Shown piece by piece: positions 37,434-47,340 of a stretch of DNA of 64,000 bases. This stretch comes from Desmodesmus armatus. Its lineage: Eukaryota; Chlorophyta; Chlorophyceae; Sphaeropleales; Scenedesmaceae. The stretch is taken from positions 124,001-188,000 of the forward strand of contig VIIQ02000625.1 in the NCBI GenBank assembly GCA_007449985.2. The letters run 5' to 3'. Below the pieces are notes generated by a model. It ran no database searches, was not told the DNA's origin, and was given only the letters and a program-made list of their open reading frames with translations. A program made the position numbers and the translations under genes. Each line of letters starts with the position of its first letter. Position 1 is the first letter of the stretch.

Positions 37434-38472
37434 GTTGCTAGCGATTGTGGTTTCGTGACCAGGCAGCTTCGCTAGGGGACATTGTGCTGCAGCAACTGTT
37501 GACGTGACAGCATGCACTGGTACCATATCGTGATAAAGCACGCAGTGCTTGCCCTAGTAGATCATGTGTATGCCCCAGCTGGCTTGTGCTAGGCTTGTGC
37601 ACCAGCGGCTGGCTGTGGATGCCTTGGCAGAGGAGGGTGAAACACAGGGTCGTTTTTGGAGGTGACTGCGCTTGGTCTAGTCGCAGCCGTACATGGTGTG
37701 CGCCTAGTTGCTACCCTGTTTGTTGCTTCTCAAAGTTTGGCCACCAGCAACATCTCGATGAGCAGGGCAGACAGTATGCAGGGGGTGCATGTGATGAAAC
37801 TGTGCAGGACCCAGCATTGCAGCACAACCCCTTCCTGGCCTCGAGAAAGTCACCTCAAGGATTACCAAGTGATGCTGAACGGTTCAGCAGCTGTAATGAG
37901 TGCCAGCTTGAAAGCACCCACAAGGGTCCACACGTTGCAAGGGCAATGCGCACAGAACCAGCCGCAATGCAGCATCTGCCGCAGTGCGCAAGCCCAGGGG
38001 TCTCCAGAAGAGGGCGCAAGCTAGTACAATGAGTTTCAAAGATTGATCGTCCCGCTCACTAGCGAGTGCAAGCATCGCTTGCAACCGTCTCATGGAACCA
38101 CTTGACTGGCAGCATCTGCATTCTTGCAGCATTCCCACTCCATCAATGCGCCTGACGAGGCGCAGTCAACACAACGGCATGGCTCCTGTCCTCCGTAGCA
38201 CTTTCAAACCACCATTTCCACCACTTGATACAATATACATGGCTTTATCTGTTGGGGGTCACTGCTGCGCCGCTGCTTGGTCACGCTGACTCATGGTCGT
38301 GTCGGACCGAAAGCTCGCCGATACAAGGCGCGCGAAACACCACCAGTCTTGATACAAGCGTAAAGCACTCATTGCGTTCGCTCAACCTTAAATCACACGT
38401 TCGTGTTCAAGCATATATTGTCCAGCAGCAGCCGCACTTCACTCGGCAGCAACTTGTAGCAGTGCAGCCAAG
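37434..38472. other. Spacer between the glycosyltransferase and the 469-aa gene
   Basis: No exon recognised. It contains a TGTAA at 37892-37896 and, near its end, an AT-rich agcatatattg at about 38410, some 60 bases before the next start codon, which could act as a TATA-like element. Confidence 0.4.
37892..37896 (+). terminator. Possible TGTAA poly(A) signal of the glycosyltransferase
   Basis: First TGTAA I noticed after the stop at 37433, 458 bases downstream. Confidence 0.35.
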
Positions 38473-41400
38473 ATGTCTCCTCGTGAGGACTTTGTGTGGC
38501 AGACTGATGTCGACACCAGCAGCCTGAGCGACCCAAAGTCTCAGATCAAGGCCTCCATGTTCGAGGGCAAGCTGGCTGTCGACATCAATGGCAACAAGCA
38601 GTGAGAGCTAAATGGTTAATTCAGCATGTGATTGTGATTGTGAGAGCAGCCACATGCCTGCTGGGGTCCATGCACTTTGCCCTAGCTCTGCCTCGCCCCA
38701 CTGGGGCATGATGTGTCCAGGTGCATTCACCATGCATGCCTATGCATGGGGCTCTGGCTGCAGTTGACAGTCACCAGAGCCCGAGCGAGCCGCTCGCCAG
38801 TACCTGTCAGTAATGGTGACTCACCATCCACTCCGGAGAGGGATCCCAATATGGCATTGGGTGCAGATGCCAAGCTGCACACGCCCCTTGCGTCCAAAGG
38901 GCAATGTAACCCCGCCGCATCACCTCTTGCAAATGCACAATTTCAGCTCTATTCTGCTTTCCTGCCCCCCCCCCACACACACCCCACCCCCCGCAGGGAG
39001 GTTGCCATGCCTGAAGACGCCTTCACTGATGATGCCAGTGCCAAGATTGAGGACCGCAAGCTCACCATCCGCATTGCAAGGAGGGACCCACAGGGGCCTG
39101 CCATGGAGGTGGGTGACTGGGCTGGGGTTGGGAGGGGGGGGGACAACGACAGGGGGAAAGCAGGCATGTAGGAATAGAGGGAGGGGGTGACATGTGTCAG
39201 CAGTAGATTTCAGTGTCACCCGCAAGCATCAGGTGTGCCACAGTGCATAAGGCATGAATGCAGCCGGCAGGCATGCCAATAAAAACAGGATGAGGGAATG
39301 CATTGCATCCGATGCATGTGACAGAGCTCACCTGGCTGACCAAATGCAACCCTGCACCCTGCCTCCCTTTCACCTTTCAGGAGAAGCGTCTGCTGAACCC
39401 TGACCGCCACCCTGTTGAGCTGGACATCTCCCTGCCCAAGGAGCTGCTGGCAAAGTCAAAGTAAGCATGCCGCTGCATGCCATGCAACGGTTGGAAAGCT
39501 TCAGGATGGATTAGGACTAGTTGGGGAAGTTGGGTGATCACACCACTAGTACTGTGCTCAAATGGGAATGCATGAAACTCAAACCGTGCGGCAGGTGTCA
39601 GCAGACCCCTTCGACTTTGGGGGCCTCAACGCCACGCTGTTTGGCATGCGGTGGCTCTGCCAGAGCCCAGCTTTGCTAAGTCAGGTTGTTCATGAAGTGT
39701 GATCACAGGCTTCACAGTGTTGCTGGCCACTTGCTGCCAGTGGCCACTGCAGTGCAGCATCACGCTGCATCTGGCGAACAGCAACCTTCCCCGCATTTCC
39801 ACCTTCACCCTGCAGGAGCCCCAGTGACCAGCTTGGTGGCAAGACCCCTGCACAGCAGACAGCAGGAGAGATCAACCCTGGTGAGTATGCCAACTGTAAC
39901 CGCCAGGTCAACACAGGTGATCAAAAGTAGTACTCAAGTACGTGCACAACCTCTTGCAAGCCTTGCATGGGCCATGCCAGCGCTTGTCGGTCCAGGGGTC
40001 ATGCCAAGCCTTGCATGGGCCATGCCAGCGCTTGTCGGTCCAGGGGTCATGCCAAGCCTTGCATGGGCCATGCCAGCGCTTGTCGGTCCAGGGGTCATGC
40101 CTTTCCTGGCTTTGACCTACGTACCACACCCACAACTGCACGTGAGTGGGGGTGTGAATGGCTCAGCTGTGCCCACGACAGCGTGTTTTTGTGACGCTGG
40201 CTTGTGTGTTTCGTGTCTGCCTGCAGCGCTGTATGGTGAGCCTGGCACCCGCTACAAGATGCCAGAGGTCAACATGGGCAGCAGTATCATCACAGCTATG
40301 CCTGTCATGGACAACCCGGTGAGTCCCTGCAGTGCCTTGAACCCTGAGCATCTAATGGGGCAGCAGGCGGATGCAATTACAGTTTTGAAACTGCTGGTGG
40401 TGTGCGTGCTGACTAGCTGGCTAGCTCCGTGGTGGTAGCTGAACAGAGGGATGAGGAAGCGTTCAAATTTGAATTTGATTTGCGCATGTACTGCCAGTGC
40501 AATCAGCTTGTGCTGTGCAGGGGGGTACATTTCTACGCCGATTTCTGGATCCTACCTAGTGGCCAAAAACCTGTCCAGATTGTCCACACCTGCACGATCA
40601 GATGTTGTTTCAAGCTGATGAACTTGCTGCTTGTGCCGGTACTTCTGCCTGCTGTTTGATCATATCCCCATATGCGCATGCAGGGTGGTGCTGTGGACAC
40701 TGTGTCCAGGGGTGAGACTGTTGTGGCTGTGCCAGGCATGGTGGGCAGCAAGCACACCACAGGTAAAAAAACGCAGCGATGACTCACCGTTGCTGATACA
40801 AGTAATTACTTTATTTATTATTAAGTAATTATTTATTTATTTTTTAAGTTATAACTTGCGATCACTGTATGCTATAAGCGTGCATCCCGCGCTTAAAGAA
40901 ACTTACCTCAGGCATCATCCTCCAATGTGCGTGCCACACCGTGTCGTGATGTGCCCTGCTGTGCCATGCGTCCTGCAGCTGCATTTGGCTGGTGAATCTG
41001 CCTGGCACGGTGCCAGAACAGACCGCCTAGCAGCGCTGTATGCCTGTCAACAAAGCCCACCACACTCAAAAACCTTGCGGGGCTGACACTTGTATGTTTC
41101 CCTGATCTGCTGTGCCATGTCGTGCCGTGCAATGCATCCTTCAGGTGTTGCTGGTGAGTCTGGTGAGGCCCCTTCTGCTGATGACCTGGCTGACAAGATG
41201 AGGGACACAGTGGTGAGCCGAGGGTCATGACTCTCATGCGATCACATGGGGTTGAGGGCAGAGCCTGGATTTGCATGTGTTGCATGAAATATGGCGTTGG
41301 TAATGACTCATTACCAAGCGGCTTGTGGCTACTACACTGCCTAGACTTCAAGATTGCCACGGCATGGCTGCCTGATCTTACTAGCCCTCCCACCCACTTG

Positions 41401-44400
41401 TGTTCAGGCCCTCCCTCCATTGACCGGCTTCGTCCATGACCCAATCTCTGGCACATGCCCTGGGCAGTTCCTCCCCCCAACTCACTGAGTATGATACACA
41501 CTCTTTGTCTGCTCTTCCCTCTCCTTATAAATCCGAGACCAGGCCCCTAAGGGTGCCGCAGTCCTGTTTGGTCAGAAGGAGAAGCAGAATGAGGCAATGT
41601 ATGATGACTCTGCAGCACACACATCACCCCAGTCAACTGCCCCTTTGGTCAAATATGTTCCCCTGTCCCCCCCCTACCCTCCGTGCTCCCTCCCTCTCTC
41701 GAGTCCCCACGCCCATGTGAAGGTTGCTTTGACCCCCTTCAACTGTTCTTCCCCTACACCCCCTCCCCCCCCCCCTGATACCACCACCACAGATCCGTGA
41801 CCAGGCCCCTAAGGGAGCCACAGTCCTGTTCGGCCAGAAGGAGAAGCAGAATGAGGCAATGTACGATGAATCAGCAGCCACACCCCACAGGGGCCTGGCA
41901 GCAGGGGGCCAGGGGGGTGAGGCAGCAGGAGGGGGGGCAGGGGTGACTACTGACAGCCCTGCTGGTGATGAGGAACACATGAGGGCTACTGGCGCACGTG
42001 GGGACAAGGTCAAGTGAGTACTAGTACTTGGATGACTGTGGGAGTGGTGGCAGCATGCACTGGTGCGTATGTGTGTGTGTGGGGGGGGGGGCACTTGAAG
42101 CACTGTAGGGTGGGTAGGGACTCAAAAAGGGGGTGCAGGGGTGACACTGTGTGGGCAGCAAGGGGGGTGAGGCAGCAGGAGGGGGGGCTGGGATGACCAT
42201 TGACAGTCCTGCTGCAGCTGGTGATGAGGAGCACATGACTGTTCATGGAGGAGGGGTTACCCCTGAACATTTCCAACAGTGCCCCTCTCCCCCCCTACCC
42301 CCCTTCTTGAAACTACAGGGCCGACTTCACCCACAACAAGGTTGGCATGGAGTATGAGGAGCTAACAGCATTGTCCCTCGTGTACACTGCCCCCCCCTCA
42401 CAGCCCCATACATGCTGACCACAATGCTGCCAACCCCCTCCCTACTGTCACGCGCTGCCACCCCCCCCCCCCCTGGTCTTTTCACCCCCCCCCCTTTCGT
42501 GTGATATTCACTTATTTTCCCTGGCAGGGCTGACTTCACCCACAACAAGGTTGGCAAGGAGTATGAGGAGCTGACAGCATTGCCTCTTCTCTGCACACTG
42601 ACCCCCCCCTCCCAGCCCCATACAAGCTGACTCGGCATGTGGGTCACATCACTGCCGCCCCCCCCCCCTCACCCCCAAACCCCCTCCTTGAAATATCAGG
42701 GCTGACTTCACCCACAACAAGGTTGGCATGGAGTATGAGGAGTTGACAGCAGCTGACCGCTACGTGACAGCTGAGAGCAGCGACAACGAGCCCATCAGCA
42801 GCATGAAGCAGCCCGGGGAGAAGTGTGACATGTGTGCCTGCAACCCCTGCCAGTGCGGCAAGATGCGCAAGACTGGCGGCACCGGCAACGACCCCTATGA
42901 GGTGGGTGCTAGACTGTGATACCGTCCGATACGCAGCAAGCAAATTCCTGCGTACTGCGCACTGAGGCAGTTGCTGCAGCCTGAAAAAAGTGTGCCTTGT
43001 CTGTGTGTATTTTGGTTTTGCTGAGTCTTTGCCACTATGTGACACCTGCCATGGCAGACAGGTGGATAAGACAGATGTGTCTATCTTTGCACCCATTTTC
43101 GTCACCTCCCCCTTCCCTCCCCTTGGTTCCGCTTTCATGTCCCCTCCCCCCTGAAGCTGAGCTACCCTGAGCAGAAGCGTGGTGGCAAGCCAGCCATCCA
43201 CTCTCACCACAGGGAGGAGACGGGCAAGAATTCACACGCAGCACGTGACTACAGGGGACACGCAGCACAGGTGAGGGGTTATTGCGCGTTGGGGTGGGGG
43301 GACATTCCTTACCTACTCAGCAGCAGTGCCAGTACTAGTGCTGAGTGACTCAGCAGCATTGGTCTCAGCACATCAATGCGATGCCCTTCACTGACAACAG
43401 CAGTGCCAGTGGCACGGCGGGTCGATAAGCTGTGCAGATGTATTGTCAGTGTCGAGTGTTGCACTGCGATCAGTAGTGTTGTTCCAATCCGACTGCATCG
43501 CAGGTTGATGCTAGCCATGTGGGCATTGGTGCCAAGCTGAGTGACTACCAGGGCAACGTGCCAGGTGGGTCAGCTCTGGGGGTTAGGGTTGAGGGTAAAC
43601 CCTAAACCCTAAACCCTAGTGTTAGCACAGGACTGTACAGTGTGTGCCAGCAGTGTGAGGAGCACAGATGCCTTGGAAACAGGGGGAGGGTGTATCGCGG
43701 TCAGTTTGATTTGTGGAGCTTGATGCAGCAAGCTGCTACGAGGTAGGGGCTGAACTGGCCCCACACTTTGTTTAGGTGCAGCCAAGGTGCAGGCCAACAA
43801 CTAGGCGCATGTCACTTTGATCCTGGGTCCAACTTTTGGTGTCACAAGCTGTGTGTGGGTTCGACCCACAGGGCCTTGCACATTCCACGGTCTTTTTTGG
43901 CCTACTAGCGATCCGCAATTGCGGTGGCTGAGGCTGGGTCAGCATCCCAGCTTGGCCACTTGCCCCAACCAGCAAACTCCAGGTGTAGCATTACAGTATC
44001 GCTACTGGTAGCACAAGCGTATTCTGTTGCCGCACTGTTTGTGTATGTGCAGAAGGTGCTGGTGACTGGTCTGACCCCCAGTATGCAGAGCGCCTCAAGG
44101 CACAAGGAGTGCACGGTGCAACACACGCAGGTAGGGGTACATACGCAACACCCCATTCCCAACTTATCCTGCTGCAAGTTTAGGCACGTCATCCTGGCGC
44201 TTGCTCAGGGGAGGTGAATTGTCAGCACACGTGTGTCAAAAAGTGCCCACTCAACAACTTGATCACCACAAGACATTGCAGAGCACTGTGATGCCACGGC
44301 CACCCGGTGGTACTTGTGTGCCCAGTGTACTGCACCAGTTGTGCCGCATGGGCCCAGCAGCAACTGGTCCTGTGTTGCCTAGCTTTTTACTGAACCAACT

Positions 44401-44545
44401 TACCTCAGCTTCTGTTTGTGTGCAATATGGTGCAGGTGGTTCTCCCATTGAGATGGGTGGCCCTGGCAAGTCCCAGGTGTCTGACGCTGTGCGGGGTGGA
44501 CCCAACAAGGGTGGACACAAGACCAACTTCACCACCCTGGGCTGA
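38473..44545 (+). CDS. Unrecognised hydrophilic 469-aa protein with a CxxCxCxxCxC cluster (13 exons)
   Basis: Exons: 38473-38600, 38997-39108, 39381-39460, 39816-39880, 40227-40318, 40684-40762, 41145-41212, 41793-42013, 42700-42901, 43157-43270, 43504-43564, 44053-44130, 44436-44545 (1410 nt, all phases agree). The protein is polar and probably largely disordered, with no signal peptide or membrane helix. Visible pieces: MSPREDFVWQTDVDTSSL at the N-terminus; a basic segment DRKLTIRIARRDPQG; VLFGQKEKQNEAMYD; ADFTHNKVGMEYEELTAADR; then five cysteines spaced CxxCxCxxCxC (about residues 324-334); several HSHHREE/SDYQGN-type polar stretches; and a Gly-rich end GGHKTNFTTLG. The cysteine cluster could bind a metal, but no family is recognised. 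A short alternative last exon exists (43776-43804). TGTAA follows 149 bases after the stop. Confidence 0.8.
39957..40100. repeat. Perfect 3 x 48-bp minisatellite
   Basis: Three identical 48-base units (39957-40004, 40005-40052, 40053-40100), each beginning caagccttgcatgggccatg, lie in intron 4 of the 469-aa gene. The period is divisible by three, so the run is open in several frames. I treat it as intronic because the flanking exons join in phase without it. Confidence 0.95.
41531..41617 (+). repeat. Decayed copy of exon 8 5' edge (469-aa gene)
   Basis: It reproduces the first about 85 bases of exon 8 (real start 41793), including the codons for LFGQKEKQNEAMYD. The real acceptor ends accaccacag, whereas here the sequence before atccg is ccttataa, so the AG is gone. 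A silent relic in intron 7. Confidence 0.9.
42158..42260 (+). repeat. Copy of the 3' half of exon 8 (469-aa gene)
   Basis: The exon-8 segment encoding GGEAAGGGAG..TDSPAGDEEHM (about 41910-41985) is repeated here as GGEAAGGGAG..IDSPAAAGDEEHM. No matching donor was seen at its end. It lies in intron 8, before the two acceptor-edge copies of exon 9. Confidence 0.85.
42318..42592 (+). repeat. Two acceptor-bearing copies of the exon-9 5' edge (469-aa gene)
   Basis: The first about 63 bases of exon 9 (real start 42700, encoding DFTHNKVGMEYEELTA) occur at 42318 (after aactacag) and 42528 (after ccctggcag). Both keep an AG acceptor and the same phase, with only a few substitutions; then each diverges into C-rich intron sequence. 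Real and copied acceptors are spaced 210 and 172 bases. Confidence 0.92.
43596..43619. repeat. Short interstitial telomere-like repeat (CCCTAAA)3
   Basis: Three CCCTAAA-type units follow a gggttagggttgagggt stretch in the opposite strand sense, making a small imperfect inverted pair. It lies in intron 11 of the 469-aa gene. TTTAGGG is a plant/algal telomere repeat. Confidence 0.7.
43776..43804 (+). other. Possible alternative last exon of the 469-aa gene
   Basis: A good acceptor (cactttgtttag) is followed in the phase left by exon 11 by codons for GAAKVQANN and a TAG. Using it would end the protein about 63 residues earlier, without the Gly-rich tail. It could also be an unused splice site. 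Confidence 0.4.
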
Positions 44546-44693
44546 AGCCGCCAGCACGGCCTGAAGCTACTGTCAACCCATGGGGCTGAAGCTGCTGTCA
44601 AGCCACGCAGTGTGGCTGTGCCTTGAAATTGTTGCTGCAGGCAGTTGTATTGCAGCGGCTTCATTGCCTGCCCAAATGCAGCCCAGGGCACCA

Positions 44694-44698
44694 TGTAA
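44694..44698 (+). terminator. TGTAA poly(A) signal of the 469-aa gene
   Basis: Located 149 bases after the TGA at 44543-44545, a typical position. A dispersed repeat begins 11 bases downstream, about where cleavage would be expected. Confidence 0.65.
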
Positions 44699-44708
44699 AT
44701 GCAGGGAA

Positions 44709-44933
44709 GTGAGACAGTGCCCGGAACCGGGGAGGTAACGTGATTTCCTGTGGAGACACTGGGGACACACAAGATGGTAACACAATGTAGCTAGCACTGG
44801 GGTCCCCCACCGCCACCCCAGGCAACAAAAGCCTAACAAAGCAACCTCACAGTACAATAGAAGGCGTCCAGTCCAAAGCTGCGAGTCCAGCAGCCCCATC
44901 AAGCCTAACAGGATTACCTGCAAGCAGCACCAC
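44709..44933. repeat. Dispersed 225-bp repeat, copy 1
   Basis: Nearly identical to 56256-56478 in the same orientation. I count four differences: two single-base indels and two substitutions. Flanks on both sides are unrelated. No terminal inverted repeat or obvious target duplication was seen. Confidence 0.95.
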
Positions 44934-47340
44934 AGGGAAGTGTGTGTGGCTGATGGTTTTAAAGTGACGTGCTTTCTCAAATTGGCTTGTATGTGTGATG
45001 GTTGCTTTGCAGTGTACAATAGCTTTGTGAGTGGTCTAGATTACAGCGCCACTGTTGGTGTGGTGCAAGCCCAGCACATGCTGAATGTACCACAAGCTCA
45101 TGGCTTTACGTGAAGGGGGTGGACTGGTGAAGCAGTTGAGTTGTGCATGTTTGTACGTGTTGAAAGAAGTGGCAGATGTTGATGACAAATGATCTGAACC
45201 TAATATCATTGTGGCATACAGTGTTGGATTTTGCTTGTGTCAATCCACTTTTTCAATGTTGTCAAGCCTGATTGTAACATCATATGGTAGTAGCTCACCA
45301 AAGCAGTGATGCGACCATTAGTTGACATTTACCACTCCCTGCCCACACATACCATTTCACATTAAGCTGCTGTAACCAACCCACTCACATCAAACATTAT
45401 CACCCTGCTTACCGCTTACGGTACCCCCCACAACCGACACCCACCAGGACGTCAAGCTCTGCCAAGCACAGCTTCGCCAACGCGTATCATGGTATCATGT
45501 ACATGCCCCTAAAATCATGACCAGACAAGCGAAGTTGCCACAGCCCCAATATTTTGCGCTGCTGAAACAATTTGCAGGCATCAGCAATGAAGCACTGTAA
45601 AGAGCTGCCCATGTAATGGTTCTCCAGGTGCAGACGGCAGCGCGCACAGTGCCACACAGTGACCATTAATATTGCTCGTGGAAGTGCTCGTGCGCGACGT
45701 CAACTCCCTAGTCAATACCTGCACAGCCACACAACGACCTGCCATTCAACCTTGTCAGTTACCTTGTTACCAGAAATACGCTGCTGCAACAGGCCTCCTG
45801 AAGTCACTCGTGCACAGTCAGCACGCACACACAACGTCTCAACTCTTACATCCACTCGTTGAACACACTATCTCAACGCCCACGCATGCCCGGCTGCACA
45901 GCAAACACCATCGGCGGGGCGTGAACGTATGGGTGGCCCGCGTTGCCAACCTGCCGATGCAAGAGACATCAGCCACAACCACGACCGCCGGCACTATGCT
46001 GACTGCCAACACCCATCGGGGATGCCATAGCATTGCAGAACCACAGAGCCGCACGTCATGCTACCCGCAACATCTGTTAGCGCTTTCCATCAGTCTCTAC
46101 CTGCCGGGTGTTGAGTGTGATGAGGACGTGCAGCCCATATGCTGCAGTGCAGGTGGCAGACACCAGCCCACGAACAAAGTGGCATGCCCTCTCCCAAAAC
46201 GAAGGCAAAGCTCTCGGGAAAGTGGAGCTTGGTAAGCTGTGACAGAACAAACCAAAAAAGTACCCTAAAGCAAAGACTGTGCCGGTACAAATGGCACAAA
46301 AACTGGCGATGTGGCAACAAGGGTGCAGCTGACTGTCACCCCCACGGTCAACCGGTCAACCCTGACTTGCACAAGCTTGCCACAGCAGAGGCTGCCAGGA
46401 AAAACAACAAAGACACCCTAAGTTGCACCAATCCACCTCTCACTGAGCAAAGGCTTAGCACTCACTGGTCTGCAACCCTCGTGCGCACTGGTGCACCGGT
46501 GGCACCAAACAACCACATGCTGCACTGCATTGTGCACGTGTTTGGGCAGACAGCTGCCGCATCATCGAAGGAACGTCTCATATTGGCAAGATAGCAGGGT
46601 AGTGGCGGTATCAGCACCATAATGCAACAACAAGACCTTGCTGTGTGCCGCGCGCTCTCTGCCCCCGCCGCTGCAGCCTTAATTCCGCCAGAAAACGAGA
46701 CAACAGCTGCACAACAGGCTGTAAACCCTTGCATGCGTGACAGCATCAACAACAGAAATACACTTCGATGCTGTGCTGACATGCAGATCATGTACATCCT
46801 GCACACCGCAAGATCCCTCATGCCGATGAAACTCTCAGTGCGCCCCAAACCTCACATGCCATGTAACAATACCATGACTGCACACAGTGTTTTATCTCCA
46901 GAAAGCTGGCTGGCACTTGTCCACCCATGTGACAAACCATCGTGCTGTGCTTCGCGGCTGCCAAACATACGAGACCGTTTTGTGTCAACAGCATCACTCT
47001 TGCCGGCTGGCCAAGGGTCAACTGACGCCAGACCTCACTCAACACATGGGATACAAAGGCTTGGCCAAAGGATGTTGCTAGACATTCCTTGCAGCCAAAT
47101 CGACCGGCACAGGCACCACCTCTTCGCAAGCTGCACATAAACCCATCCTGCATCAGTCAGGATAACCACCACACCATATACCCCAGTGACCCACAGCACT
47201 CCCTGCGCCCTCAGCATTCAGGGCAGCCGTCCCATACCTAGCAACGCCTCATGCCTTGCATAGGGTGAGTGCCCAACTCTCTCTCACTCAAGGCTGCCAT
47301 GGGGTTGAGAGTGTGACCCAGCCCTAAACCCCACAACACC
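44934..47340. other. Intergenic stretch, no gene recognised
   Basis: Composition shifts to A/C-rich. Open frames (for example + 45672-46235) show no domain, no splice-consistent chain and no repeat; I assign nothing here. Confidence 0.4.

Noticed and set aside
39967..40194. 16-residue repeat protein in + frame
   Set aside because: It is the 3 x 48-bp intronic minisatellite; the flanking exons join in phase without it.
43850..43880. tRNA T-arm-like gtgggttcgaccca
   Set aside because: A short hairpin only; loop register does not fit a T-loop, and no acceptor, D or anticodon stem could be found around it.
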